Notes: generated by a model from the letters alone, not told the origin. A DNA stretch of 64,000 nucleotides from Solwaraspora sp. WMMD406 (GCF_029626025.1 NZ_JARUBF010000001.1:1922001-1986000); one strand, 5' to 3'; numbered from the stretch's first letter, positions 46,184-55,348 are shown. Program-made: numbers and translations.

Positions 46184-46723
46184 ATGTCCGAACACCAGTC
46201 GCTGTTGCCACTTCTGCAGATGATCAGCGGCCCCACGCCCGGCGCGAGCTACCGGTTGTCTCCGGGCAGTCGGGTCATCGGCCGTGACGCGGATCTGGAC
46301 ATCCAGATCAACGACATCAAGGTCAGCCGGTGTCACGCGGTGATCGACGTCGCGGACGGCCGGGCGATCCTCACCGACCAGGAATCGACCAACGGCACCT
46401 GGGTCAATGATTCCCGGATAGACCGACCGACCGAACTGCGCGACGGGGACCGGATTCGGCTCGGGGGGGCCGAACTCTGCTTCTACGATCCGGCCTCGGC
46501 CCTGACCGATCCGGTCGGCACCCGGATCCCGCGCTCGATGGCGGCGCTGCCGAGTGCTCCGGTCCGGCCGACCACCGGCATGCGGTCGCCGCTGCACGCC
46601 GCCCTGGGCGAGCCGACCCAGGCCATGCGGCCCCGGCGCCGACCGAGTCTGGCCCTGATGGCCGGTCTGATCGGGGTGTTCCTGGTGGGCTGGCTGGCCT
46701 GGCTGGTGGTGGTACTCGCCTGA
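46184..46723 (+). CDS. FHA-domain protein with C-terminal membrane anchor
   Basis: 179 residues. The FHA domain spans about 10-100: SRVIGRDADLDIQINDIKVSRCHAVID carries the GR and S-x-x-H phosphothreonine-binding residues, and DQESTNGTWVND the following TNG motif. After a linker, one hydrophobic helix (LALMAGLIGVFLVGWLAWLVVVLA) ends exactly at the stop codon, so this is a tail-anchored protein with FHA facing the cytoplasm. Probably a docking protein for a Ser/Thr kinase substrate. ATG 46184 is preferred; the ribosome-binding site GGGGGAAGG is 14 nt away. Confidence 0.88.
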   Translation: MSEHQSLLPLLQMISGPTPGASYRLSPGSRVIGRDADLDIQINDIKVSRCHAVIDVADGRAILTDQESTNGTWVNDSRIDRPTELRDGDRIRLGGAELCFYDPASALTDPVGTRIPRSMAALPSAPVRPTTGMRSPLHAALGEPTQAMRPRRRPSLALMAGLIGVFLVGWLAWLVVVLA

Positions 46724-46737
46724 CCACGCTGGCGTGA

Positions 46738-46781
46738 GCCGCTCCGAAGCCGCTCCGAAGCCGCTCCGAAGCCGCGCCGAG
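46738..46781. repeat. 11-bp tandem repeat after the FHA gene
   Basis: Three exact copies of GCCGCTCCGAA (46738-46770) and a fourth degenerate one, starting 15 bp after the FHA stop codon. Not coding. Confidence 0.8.
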
Positions 46782-46936
46782 TGGACGCGCGTAGGGCCGC
46801 GCCGCCGTCGACTTGTACGGTGGCGCGGTGGCCGGCGCGCGTCCATCCGCCGGCCCTGCCCCTGCGTCGGCCGGCCCGCGTTATCTGCCGGACGGTCGGT
46901 GCCGGCGACCAGGCCTGGTAGGAGACGGAGGCGGAC

Positions 46937-48688
46937 GTGAGCCGGGATTTCGACACGGTCGGTGTGGTGGGACTCGGCACCATGGGCGCCGGGATCGTCG
47001 AGGTCTTCGCCCGTAACGGGGTGTCGGTCGTGGCCGTGGAGATCAGCAATTCGGCCCTGGACCGGGGCCGGGGCAACCTCACCACCTCCACCGATCGCGC
47101 GGTCACCCGAGGCAAATTGAGCCCCACCGACCGGGACGCGCTGCACTCCCGGGTCACCTTCGCGGTCGGGCTCGACGCGCTGGGCGACGTCGACCTCGTC
47201 GTCGAGGCGGTACCCGAGCGACTCGACCTCAAGCGGCGGATCTTCACCGAGCTCGACCAGGTGTGCAAGCCCGCCGCGATCCTCGCCACCAACACCTCGT
47301 CGCTGAGCGTCACCGAGATCTCGGTCGCCACCCGCCGACCGGACCAGGTGATCGGGCTGCACTTCTTCAACCCCGCCCCGGTGATGAAGCTGGTCGAGGT
47401 GGTCCGCACCGTGGTCACCGCACCCGGTGTCGTCCACGACGTCGAAGCGCTCTGCGCCCGGCTGGGCAAGGTCGGCGTGACGATCGGCGACCGGGCCGGG
47501 TTCGTCGCCAACGCGCTGCTGTTCGGCTATCTCAACCAGGCGGTGGGCATGGTCGAGGCCGGGTACGCCTCCCGGGAGGACGTCGACCTCGCCGTACGGC
47601 TGGGGTGTGGGCTGCCGATGGGGCCGTTCGCGCTGCTCGACCTCATCGGCCTGGACACCGCGTACGAGATCCTCGACACGATGTACCGCCGGGGTGGGCG
47701 GGACCGCCGACACGCTCCGGCACCGCTGCTCCGGCAGATGGTCACCGCCGGAATGCTCGGACGCAAGTCCGGTGAGGGCTTCTATACCTACGAACGCCCT
47801 GGCTCGGCGGTGGTGGTGCCCGACGACCGGACGCCGGCCGCCGACGGCGTGCCGGCCACGTCGGCCGCACCGGACGCCGACGGCGCACGCGCCACCGTCC
47901 GTACCGTCGGGGTGGTGGGTTCCGGCGCGACGGCCGCCGGACTGGTCGAGGTCTTTCGCCGGGGCGGATTCGACGTCGTCTCGGTGACCCCCGCAGAGGA
48001 CGGCTCCGACCGGCTCGCCCGGTCGACCGCGTGGGAGCAGTTCGCCCGGTCGACCGCGTGGGAGCAACTCGCCGACGTCGATCTCGTCGTCGAAGCCGTG
48101 CCGGACGACCTCGGCGTCAAGCAGGAGATCTTCGCCCGGCTCGACGAGATCTGCCGACCCGGCGTGGTGCTCGCGACCACCACGGCCACGCTGCCGGTGA
48201 TCGACATCGCGATGGCCACCCGCCGGCCGGCGGACGTGCTCGGGCTGCACCTGCCCGGCCCGGCTCCGACGACGCGGCTGGTCGAGGTGGTGCGCACCAT
48301 CCGTACGGGCGGCCCGGCGGTGGAGACCGTCCGAGCGGTCTGCGCCGCGCTGGGAAAGACCGCGGTGATCTGTGGCGACCGGGCCGGCTTCATCGTCAAC
48401 GCCCTGCTGTTCCCGTACCTCAACGACGCGATTCGGATGGTGGCCGGCGGCTACTCGACGCCGGACGACATCGACGCGGCCATGACGCTCGGGTGCGGCT
48501 ACCCGACGGGTCCGTTCGAGCTGCTCGACACCGTCGGGCTGGACCACGCGCTCGGTGTCCAGCAGGCGCTCTACCGCCAGTCGCGTGAACCCGGGCTGGC
48601 GCCGGTGCCGCTGCTGCGCGACCTGGTGACCGCCGGTCGGCTGGGCCGCGAGACCCGACACGGGTTCCGCGACCACCGTGGCGACTGA
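46937..48688 (+). CDS. Two-lobed 3-hydroxyacyl-CoA dehydrogenase, second lobe degenerate
   Basis: 583 residues made of two homologous dehydrogenase units joined by an Ala/Pro/Asp linker (about 288-313). Lobe 1 is complete: VVGLGTMGAGIVEVF for NAD, TNTSSLSV, GLHFFNPAPVMKLVEVV (catalytic His and Glu) and GFVANALLF. Lobe 2 keeps His, Glu and Asn (GLHLPGPAPTTRLVEVV, GFIVNALLF), but TNTS is TTTA, the NAD loop is GSGATAAG and about 25 residues after the second strand are lost. There, a 27-bp tandem duplication encodes ARSTAWEQ twice. NAD binding by lobe 2 is doubtful. GTG 46937. Confidence 0.9.
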   Translation: MSRDFDTVGVVGLGTMGAGIVEVFARNGVSVVAVEISNSALDRGRGNLTTSTDRAVTRGKLSPTDRDALHSRVTFAVGLDALGDVDLVVEAVPERLDLKRRIFTELDQVCKPAAILATNTSSLSVTEISVATRRPDQVIGLHFFNPAPVMKLVEVVRTVVTAPGVVHDVEALCARLGKVGVTIGDRAGFVANALLFGYLNQAVGMVEAGYASREDVDLAVRLGCGLPMGPFALLDLIGLDTAYEILDTMYRRGGRDRRHAPAPLLRQMVTAGMLGRKSGEGFYTYERPGSAVVVPDDRTPAADGVPATSAAPDADGARATVRTVGVVGSGATAAGLVEVFRRGGFDVVSVTPAEDGSDRLARSTAWEQFARSTAWEQLADVDLVVEAVPDDLGVKQEIFARLDEICRPGVVLATTTATLPVIDIAMATRRPADVLGLHLPGPAPTTRLVEVVRTIRTGGPAVETVRAVCAALGKTAVICGDRAGFIVNALLFPYLNDAIRMVAGGYSTPDDIDAAMTLGCGYPTGPFELLDTVGLDHALGVQQALYRQSREPGLAPVPLLRDLVTAGRLGRETRHGFRDHRGD

Positions 48689-48730
48689 GGCGTGCCGGGG
48701 CGTCCACCGCGTCCGCGTACCCTGGGGATC

Positions 48731-49087
48731 ATGAGTCCCCGTCGCAACCGACCGGGCCGCCGGACCGCGAGCGGGCGCGGTGGCCAGGGCCGACCGCAGC
48801 CCGAGCCGGTCGATCCCGAGCGGGTACGCCGAGGAGTGGCCGCCGTACAGGCCTGGAGCGACGGCGACTGGATGGTCCGGGCCATTCCCGCCCCCGCCGC
48901 GACCAAGACGTACCGCTGTCCCGGATGCGTGCAGGAGATCCGGCCCGGCGTGGCGCACGTCGTGGTGTGGCCGGCGGACGGACGAGGCGACCTGACCGAC
49001 CGCCGGCATTGGCATCCCAGCTGTTGGCGCGCCCGGGAAAACCGCACCCCGGCGGTCGAACGCTCCCGCAACGCGCCGCGCTACTGA
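48731..49087 (+). CDS. Small zinc-ribbon protein of unknown function
   Basis: 118 residues from ATG 48731. A basic Arg/Gly/Pro-rich N-terminus (1-35) is followed by a helical part and a zinc-binding core YRCPGC...HWHPSCWRAR (C-x2-C and H-x2-C). Unnamed actinobacterial family; nucleic-acid binding is likely from the basic tail. It precedes the hydrolase gene by 19 bp, so they are likely co-transcribed. Confidence 0.75.
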   Translation: MSPRRNRPGRRTASGRGGQGRPQPEPVDPERVRRGVAAVQAWSDGDWMVRAIPAPAATKTYRCPGCVQEIRPGVAHVVVWPADGRGDLTDRRHWHPSCWRARENRTPAVERSRNAPRY

Positions 49088-49106
49088 TAGATGCGAGACT
49101 GATCCG

Positions 49107-49916
49107 GTGAGCGCCGCGATCCGAGCCATGTCGATCCTGCCCGCCCGGCGTACGGACATCGAGCTGCACACCGCCGACGGGCTGACCCTGGTCGGGGAGT
49201 TGGCGGTGCCGCCGGACCGCCCGCCGGTGGCCACGCTGATCTGCCTGCACCCGTTGCCCACCCACGGCGGGATGATGGACAGCCATGTGCTGCGCAAGGC
49301 GGCCTGGCGGCTGCCTGCGTTGGCCGGACTCGCCGTCCTGCGCTTCAACACCCGGGGCACCAGCAGTGTCCGTGGCACCAGCGAGGGCAGCTTCGACCAC
49401 GCCGAGGGCGAGCGGTTCGACGTCGCGGCGGCCATCGAGTTCGCCGAGTTCGCCGAGCTGCCGCAGCTGTGGTTGCTCGGCTGGTCGTTCGGCACCGATC
49501 TGGTGTTGCGACACGGCTGCGACCCGGCGGTACGCGGTGCCGTCCTGCTCTCGCCGCCGCTGCGGTTCGCCAGCGACGCGGACCTGGCCACTTGGTCGGC
49601 GTCGGGCAAACCGGTCACCGCGCTGGTGCCGGAGTTCGACGACTATCTGCGCCCGGCCGAGGCGGTGGAGCGGTTCGCCGCGATCGATCAGGCCGAGGTG
49701 ATCGGCGTCGACGGCGCCAAACATCTCTGGGTGGGCCAGGCGGAGCGTGTGCTGGACGAGGTAGTCCGCCGGGTCGCGCCGCAGACCCCGGTGCCGTTGC
49801 CGACGACCTGGGACGGCCCGATGGAGTTCGGTGATTCGAGCGCCTACGCCGACCGTACGGTCGCCGCGTTCTCCGACGTCCCGGTCACCGGTCCGGCGCA
49901 GCGCAGCGCGGACTGA
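49107..49916 (+). CDS. Alpha/beta hydrolase
   Basis: 269 residues. Nucleophile elbow GWSFGT (Ser), candidate acid in PEFDDYL, and His in DGAKHLWVG complete a catalytic triad; LHPLPTHGGMMDSHV provides the oxyanion-hole region. It resembles the CocE/YheT-like or dienelactone-type small hydrolases; substrate unknown. GTG 49107 or ATG 49128 (MSILPARRTD) are both possible. Confidence 0.85.
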   Translation: MSAAIRAMSILPARRTDIELHTADGLTLVGELAVPPDRPPVATLICLHPLPTHGGMMDSHVLRKAAWRLPALAGLAVLRFNTRGTSSVRGTSEGSFDHAEGERFDVAAAIEFAEFAELPQLWLLGWSFGTDLVLRHGCDPAVRGAVLLSPPLRFASDADLATWSASGKPVTALVPEFDDYLRPAEAVERFAAIDQAEVIGVDGAKHLWVGQAERVLDEVVRRVAPQTPVPLPTTWDGPMEFGDSSAYADRTVAAFSDVPVTGPAQRSAD

Positions 49917-49977
49917 CCTGATGTGGCTACGACCTGACTCGGCGCGGCGCGGGTCTGGCCGGTCAGCCGGGAGATGA

Positions 49978-50031
49978 GTCGGCCGGGGGTGACGGGTCGG
50001 CCGGGGGTGACGGGTCAGCCGGGGGTGACGG
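49978..50031. repeat. 18-bp tandem repeat at the end of the GT2 gene
   Basis: Three units of GTCGGCCGGGGGTGACGG (49978-49995, 49996-50013, 50014-50031; the last with one change). The third unit includes the stop codon of the minus-strand glycosyltransferase gene, so repeat expansion began at a gene end. Confidence 0.85.
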
Positions 50032-50995
50032 TCGACGGCAGTTCGGTGGTGGGCCGCGCTTCGTCGAAGGGCGGATAGCCGGCGGCCCAGTCGCCTCGGG
50101 CCCGCCAGACGCCGACCCAGTCCACGCCCCGGGAGCGGTCGCGGCCCAGGACGGTCTTTCCGACGGCCCGGATACCGACGCCGGTGACCAGCATCGCCAC
50201 CCCGAGCTTGGCGCGCGTCGGCGACCAGTGCCGGCGCAGGTAGGTCGTCTTGCCGCGCAGGATCCGGATCCGCTGCCCTTCGGAACTGGACGAGGCACCA
50301 CCGACGTGGATCACCTTGGCGTCGGGGGTGACGAGCGGGCGGGCACCGAGCGCGCGGGCCCGGGTGCTCAGGTCGATGTCCTCGCTGTAGAGGAAGAACT
50401 GCGGGTCGAAGCCGCCGAGCCGGCCGAACAGGTCACGGTCGACCAGCAGCATGCAGCCGGAGAGCGCCGGCACCTCGCGGACGCTGCGCCGGTCGTAGTC
50501 GGGCAGCGCTTCCGGGTCGGCCCAGGCGCGTCCCCGGAACGCGGTCGTCAGCCCGCTGGCGAACCCGAAGGTGCTCCACAGGCTGGGCATGCCCCAGCAG
50601 GAGTAGTTGTCGTCGGTGCCGTCCGGGTGCAGCGTCCGGCCGGTGTACAGGCCGTGCCCGGGGTGGCCGTCGGCGAAGGTGACCAGCTGGGTCACCGGAT
50701 CACCGACCGGGACCGTGTCCGGATTGAGGAAGAGCAGGTAGCGACCGGAACTGGCCATGGCGCCGCGGTTGATGCCCCGGCCGAAGCCCACGTTCTCGGT
50801 GAGCCGCAGCAGGCGTACCTGCGGGAAGTTGGCGGCGACGGCATCGGCCGAGCCGTCGCCCGACGCGTTGTCGACGACCACGACCTCCGCCGTGACCTCG
50901 GGGGTCAGGCTGGCGTACAGCTCGGTCAGGCACCGTTGGATCAACTCGGCCGTGTTGTACGAGACGAGGATGATCGACACGTCCGGTCGGTTCAC
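50015..50995 (-). CDS. Family 2 glycosyltransferase (rhamnosyltransferase-like)
   Basis: 326 residues. GT-A fold: VSIILVSYNTAELIQRCL for the nucleotide sugar, EVVVVDNASGDGS, and the metal-binding region LLFLNPDTVPVG; the acceptor region has CMLLVDRDLFGRLGGFDPQFFLYSEDIDLSTRA, where ED is the likely catalytic base area. WbbL-like. GTG 50995 overlaps the stop of the WecG-type gene (GTGA), so they are coupled. A C-terminal stretch binds the membrane at most peripherally. Confidence 0.9.
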   Translation of the reverse strand: MNRPDVSIILVSYNTAELIQRCLTELYASLTPEVTAEVVVVDNASGDGSADAVAANFPQVRLLRLTENVGFGRGINRGAMASSGRYLLFLNPDTVPVGDPVTQLVTFADGHPGHGLYTGRTLHPDGTDDNYSCWGMPSLWSTFGFASGLTTAFRGRAWADPEALPDYDRRSVREVPALSGCMLLVDRDLFGRLGGFDPQFFLYSEDIDLSTRARALGARPLVTPDAKVIHVGGASSSSEGQRIRILRGKTTYLRRHWSPTRAKLGVAMLVTGVGIRAVGKTVLGRDRSRGVDWVGVWRARGDWAAGYPPFDEARPTTELPSTVTPG

Positions 50996-51942
50996 GAGCG
51001 TTTCCCGGTGCCGACCGGATCCCGGTGGTGCGCGGGCGGCGCCGTCCGGGGTGCCGGGATGCGCCGGACCGGCGGCACGGCCGGGGCGGGGGCGGTCCGC
51101 GCGTGGGCGCGACGGCGGAGCCGGTCGCGCACGCTGCCGGCGAGCAGACGCAGGGCGAACGGTACGTCGTGGATCAGGTAGCGGCGGACGAGTCGCTGCG
51201 GTTCGCCGAGGAGCCGGTGCACCCATTCGAGGCCGGTGCGTTGCATCCAGCGGGGTGCCCGCTGGTGTACTCCGGCGACGAAGCCGATCGCCGCGCCGCA
51301 GCCCATGAACCAGGTCCGCGGGAGCAGGGGGCGCAGGCGGGCGATCAGGCGTTCCTGCTTGGGGAAGCCAAGGCCGACGAAGACCAGGTCGGGCCGGGCG
51401 GCGGTGACCTCTGCGCAGATCTGGGCGAGTTGTTCCTCGGAGGTGTCGAAGCCGAACGGTGGGCTCAGCTCGCCGGCGACGGTGAGCCCGGGGAAGCGTT
51501 CGCGCAGTACGGCGGCGGCCAGCCGGGCGGTGCCGGGCTCGCCACCGAGCAGGTAGACCGATCGTCCGTGGTCGCCCAGGGCCGTGGACAGGCTCCAGAT
51601 GAGGTCGGATCCCGGGACCCGGGCCGGCAGTGGGTCACCGGCGATCCGGCTGGCCCAGATGAGAGGAGCGCCGTCGGCCACCACGAGAGATGATGACGCA
51701 ATGTGATTGCGGCATTCCTCTTCGTGATAGGCGCGCCGCAGGATGTCCACGTTGGGGGTGATGATCTGTCCCCCTTGGCCAGCGTCGAGTGCGGCCAGTA
51801 CGCGCTGGATGACGTCTTCTTCGCGAACCGGGTCGAAAGCGACACCACTAAGAGTGACGCGATGCCTATGCACGGTGATGAAGTCCAGATCCTGAGGCAC
51901 AGGAGCACGGTACTCGGCCATCTCGTCAGACGGACGGTCCAT
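50992..51942 (-). CDS. WecG/TagA/CpsF-family glycosyltransferase
   Basis: 316 residues, GT26 family: ITPNVDILRRA, VVADGAPLIWASRIAG...LPARVPGSDLIW and FVGLGFPKQERLIARL are the family motifs. These enzymes add the second sugar (for example ManNAc) to a lipid-linked first sugar. A basic Pro/Arg-rich tail (about 270-316) may attach it to the membrane. Start ATG 51942 or ATG 51921. The GT2 gene at 52019 starts divergently only 76 bp away. Confidence 0.9.
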   Translation of the reverse strand: MDRPSDEMAEYRAPVPQDLDFITVHRHRVTLSGVAFDPVREEDVIQRVLAALDAGQGGQIITPNVDILRRAYHEEECRNHIASSSLVVADGAPLIWASRIAGDPLPARVPGSDLIWSLSTALGDHGRSVYLLGGEPGTARLAAAVLRERFPGLTVAGELSPPFGFDTSEEQLAQICAEVTAARPDLVFVGLGFPKQERLIARLRPLLPRTWFMGCGAAIGFVAGVHQRAPRWMQRTGLEWVHRLLGEPQRLVRRYLIHDVPFALRLLAGSVRDRLRRRAHARTAPAPAVPPVRRIPAPRTAPPAHHRDPVGTGKRS

Positions 51943-52018
51943 CCCGTGTCAGCTAGGCGATAGTGAGGTTGTCCATTCGACTGGTTGCCGGGCCCCCTAC
52001 GGATGGAACCATCGTGCT

Positions 52019-52918
52019 GTGCAGATCACCGTCATCATGCCGGCCTACAACGAAGAAGTGGGGATCGGCGCGGTCTTGCGTGCGATGACCGAATCCCCGG
52101 GTTTCGGGCCCGACATCGAGATCGTCGTCGCCGCCAACGGCTGCACCGACGGTACGGCGGCGGTCGCGCGTTCCCGCGGCGTACGGGTGCTGGAGATCCC
52201 CACCCCGTCGAAGATCGCCGCGCTCAACGCCGCCGACCGGGTGGCCGGTGGCGACGTGCGGGTCTACCTGGACGCGGACATCGAGGTCTCCGCGGACCTG
52301 CTTCGGGCGCTCGCCGCCGCGATCGCGCAACCCGGGGCGGAGGCGGCGACCCCGCGTCCGGTGATCGACGCCTCGGCCAGCAGTTGGCCGGTGCGTTCCT
52401 ATTACGCGATCAATGCCCGCCTCCCGGTCTTCCGTGGACGGCTGTTCGGCCGGGGAGTGATCGCACTTTCTGCCGCTGCCCGTTCACGATTTACCGATTT
52501 TCCGGACATTATCGCGGACGACATGTTTCTCGACGCCGTGGTACGCGCTGACGAGAAGCGGGATGTCGATCTGCCGGTCCGCGTCCTCGCGCCCCGGCGT
52601 ACCGGTGAGTTGATCCGCCGGGTGGCCCGGTCACGCGCCGGCAATGCCGAATTCTGGCATTTCGTGCGCACCGATCCGCGTGGCGCCGAGTTGGCGCTCG
52701 ATCCAGTGCCCGGTTCGAGTCCCTTCTCCTGGTTGCGGCGTGTCGTTCTCTCCTCGCCACAGCTACTTCCCGCAGCGTTCTGTTACGTGGCCGTCACGGC
52801 CGCCGCCGAGCTCAAGCGGCGCTCTCCACGGTGGAACGTCCGATCCGGCTGGGGGCGTACCGAGGCTGGTGACGGCGTGACCGGCTCCGCGCCCGAGGCC
52901 GCCTCCGAACGCGGTTGA
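52019..52918 (+). CDS. Family 2 glycosyltransferase
   Basis: 299 residues. ITVIMPAYNEEVGIGAVLRAM, EIVVAANGCTDGTAAVAR and the metal-binding DADIEVS are the GT2 motifs. FPDIIADDMFLDAV contains a likely catalytic acidic pair. A late hydrophobic segment (SPQLLPAAFCYVAVTAAAEL) may be a membrane helix. GTG 52019 without a clear ribosome-binding site. The 3' end lies in a 24-bp repeat. Confidence 0.88.
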   Translation: MQITVIMPAYNEEVGIGAVLRAMTESPGFGPDIEIVVAANGCTDGTAAVARSRGVRVLEIPTPSKIAALNAADRVAGGDVRVYLDADIEVSADLLRALAAAIAQPGAEAATPRPVIDASASSWPVRSYYAINARLPVFRGRLFGRGVIALSAAARSRFTDFPDIIADDMFLDAVVRADEKRDVDLPVRVLAPRRTGELIRRVARSRAGNAEFWHFVRTDPRGAELALDPVPGSSPFSWLRRVVLSSPQLLPAAFCYVAVTAAAELKRRSPRWNVRSGWGRTEAGDGVTGSAPEAASERG

Positions 52919-52975
52919 CGAGGCCGCTCCGAGTGCGGTCGACAAGTCGTCTCCGAGCGCGGTCGACCCCGCCCG
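52907..52975. repeat. 24-bp imperfect tandem repeat at the end of the GT2 gene
   Basis: About three units resembling GAGTGCGGTCGACAAGTCGT plus four bases, starting inside the last codons of the glycosyltransferase gene (the stop TGA falls in unit 1) and running into the intergenic region. The remaining 210 bp to the next gene show nothing else. Confidence 0.65.
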
Positions 52976-53187
52976 TCGATTTCCGGCCGGCGCGCTCAAG
53001 TCGAGCGGAATTCACCATTGACGCCGTCGCGCGTGGGCGTCCCGCCCTGGTCGCGTTGCCATAAGAGACCATTAAGTTCCTTGGGATGCCCTGCGAGCTG
53101 GGTTACCGTCAGGCTCGGTCCCGCCCGGGCGGCATGATGTGCTGCCCTCGCGAGGGTCGGAGTGCCTGGGGGAGATCTACCAAATAG

Positions 53188-55329
53188 ATGGCAGTTGAAA
53201 GACTTGTCCCGAGAGGCGTACATCGCGTGGTGAGCAAGGACTTTTTCGAGCGGGACGGGGGGCGGGACGACATGCTCCCGGAATCGTCCAGGGATGCTTC
53301 GCCCGGTTCATCGGATTCCCGACGGGCCGCCAAACGGACGGTCGGTCGTCGGCGGCGCCCCACCGGCCTGCGGCGCCCTACCGGCCTGCGGCGCCCTACC
53401 GGCCTGCGGCGCCCTACCGGCCGGCGCGGCCGGCTGGTCATGATCGGGGCCGTCGTCCTCAGCTTCCTGGCCACCGCGGGGGTCGTGGTCACCGCCTCGG
53501 CGGCCAACCAGGAGATCGACGGCTACGCGTTCTTCGCCGAGACCGACGTCTCCCGGGTGCGGGTCGATCCGGACACCCGACCGGTGGAGCTCGGCTTGCG
53601 GTTCACCTCGACCAGTGACGGCACGATCACCGCTGTCCGCTTCCTCAAGGCCAAGGGCGACCGCAGTGCCCACCGGGTCAACGTCTGGGACGGCTTCGGC
53701 ACCAGATTGGCCACCGCGACCCCGAGGCGGGAGTCGCGCTCCGGTTGGCAGCACGTCGCGCTGCCCGAGCCGGTCGCGGTGACCGCCGGTCAGACCTACG
53801 TGGTGTCGTACCACACCGCCCGGTACCGGGCCACGCAGAGCTTCTTCGATCGGCAGCTGACCGCCGGTCCGCTGAGCACCGCCGGAACGGCCGGGGTGTA
53901 CGCGTACGGATCCGGCGGTTTCCCCGAGCAGACCTGGAAATCCAGCAACTACTGGGTCGACCTGGCGTTCCAACCGGCCGAGGAAGGCGGCGGCACCCGG
54001 CCGGACCCGGTGCCGAGCCCGACCGTCTCCGCGTCGCCGACCGCCGCGCCCAGCCCGAGCGCCAGCCCGGCACCCACCACCACGGCGCCGACCCCGTCGC
54101 CGTCGGCCCCCGGTGGCGGCGGTACGCCGGGCGCGCTCGACCTGCCCCGGGTGCCGTGGGAGGGCGGCCCCTCCTACTACGCGAACTTCCCGCAGGCCAA
54201 GGCGTCCGGCTGGAACAACCCTGGCTTCTTCCCGATCGGCGTCTGGTACGAGGGCGTCTACACCCAGGAGGAGATCGACCGCGACAAGGCGGCCGGGCTC
54301 AACACCTACGTGATGCTGACCGACCAGTCGGACGTCTCGCTGATCCGGCGCAACGGCATGTACGCCTTCATCCCGCAACCCTTCAGCAACCGGGGCAACG
54401 AAAGCGTCGGATGGGTCATCGGTGACGAGGCGGACATGTGGGGTGGTCCGGGCAACGGCACCTGGACCGGAAAGTACCCGGGCCAGGGTCAGATCTGCAC
54501 CACCACCCGCGAGGGCTGCGGGCTCGACGTCATGAAGAAGGAGTCGGCCACCGTACCGTCCGGGGACAAGGGCCTGCGGTACGCCAACTACGGCAAGGGC
54601 GTGATGTTCTGGCAGTCGGACAGCGACGCCAGCAAGTTTGTCAACGGGTTCAGCTCGGTGGTCTCGAACGACATCTACTGGTACACCGACCCGCACGTGT
54701 GCACCGCGCCCGCCGAGGGCCCGACGTACGGTGTCAACAAGGACAACTGCCGCCGTGCCGCCAACTACGGACTGACCATGGACCGGATGCGGGAGCTGGA
54801 CGCGATGGACGGCAAGCGCCAGCCGGTGTGGGCCTTCATCGAGGTCGGCCACCCCTTCACCGAGGACTGGGCGCCGACGATCACCGGTGACCAGATCGCT
54901 GGCGCCGTGATGAACTCGCTGATCCACGAGGCCCGAGGCATCCAGTACTTCAACCACAACTTCGGCGGCCCCTGCCACTCGCAGCACGTGCTGCGGGACC
55001 GTTGCGGCGACGCGGTCCGGCCGGCGGTGACCGAGTTGAACAAGCGGGTCACCAGCCTGGCGCCGGTGCTCAACACCCAGTCGTACGCCTGGGAGTTCAA
55101 CAGCGGTCTGGACACCATGCTCAAGGCGCACGACGGGTCGTACTACATCTTCGCGATGCTGAGCCGGGACACCGCGACCGGATCGCACACGCTGGCCCTG
55201 CCGCCCGGCGTGACCGGCAGCAAGGCCGAGGTGCTGTTCGAGAACCGCAGCGTTCCGATCAGCGGGGGAGCGATCAAGGACTCCTTTGCGCAGGAATTCA
55301 CCTACCACATCTACAAGATCACGCCATAG
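53188..55329 (+). CDS. Secreted DUF4082 protein with C-terminal glycoside-hydrolase-like domain
   Basis: 713 residues. Cytoplasmic N-terminus with four RRPTG repeats, a membrane helix or signal (about 83-105), one DUF4082 module (about 110-265: GYAFFAETDVSRVRVDPD ... NYWVDLAFQP) and a Pro/Ser/Thr linker (about 270-312). A ~400-residue domain beginning PWEGGPSYYANFPQ follows; its IGVWYEGVYTQEEI, WVIGDEADMW and WAFIEVGHPF look like a TIM-barrel glycosidase with candidate acidic residues, but I do not recognise the family. Start ATG 53188 with GGGGGAG 13 nt away; GTG 53230 (MSKDFFERDGG) is possible. Same direction as the polymer genes that follow. Confidence 0.75.
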   Translation: MAVERLVPRGVHRVVSKDFFERDGGRDDMLPESSRDASPGSSDSRRAAKRTVGRRRRPTGLRRPTGLRRPTGLRRPTGRRGRLVMIGAVVLSFLATAGVVVTASAANQEIDGYAFFAETDVSRVRVDPDTRPVELGLRFTSTSDGTITAVRFLKAKGDRSAHRVNVWDGFGTRLATATPRRESRSGWQHVALPEPVAVTAGQTYVVSYHTARYRATQSFFDRQLTAGPLSTAGTAGVYAYGSGGFPEQTWKSSNYWVDLAFQPAEEGGGTRPDPVPSPTVSASPTAAPSPSASPAPTTTAPTPSPSAPGGGGTPGALDLPRVPWEGGPSYYANFPQAKASGWNNPGFFPIGVWYEGVYTQEEIDRDKAAGLNTYVMLTDQSDVSLIRRNGMYAFIPQPFSNRGNESVGWVIGDEADMWGGPGNGTWTGKYPGQGQICTTTREGCGLDVMKKESATVPSGDKGLRYANYGKGVMFWQSDSDASKFVNGFSSVVSNDIYWYTDPHVCTAPAEGPTYGVNKDNCRRAANYGLTMDRMRELDAMDGKRQPVWAFIEVGHPFTEDWAPTITGDQIAGAVMNSLIHEARGIQYFNHNFGGPCHSQHVLRDRCGDAVRPAVTELNKRVTSLAPVLNTQSYAWEFNSGLDTMLKAHDGSYYIFAMLSRDTATGSHTLALPPGVTGSKAEVLFENRSVPISGGAIKDSFAQEFTYHIYKITP
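53353..53424. repeat. 18-bp coding repeat (RRPTGL x4)
   Basis: Four tandem units of CGGCGCCCTACCGGCCTG, the first and last with single changes, encode the basic RRPTGL repeats just before the membrane helix. Being in frame, copy-number changes would alter only the length of the positively charged cytoplasmic stretch. Confidence 0.9.
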
Positions 55330-55348
55330 CGGCGGTAACGGTTCGATC

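Noticed and set aside
46172-49618. Minus-strand open frame of 1,148 codons
   Set aside because: It runs antisense to four clearly coded plus-strand genes and has no domain; an effect of high GC.
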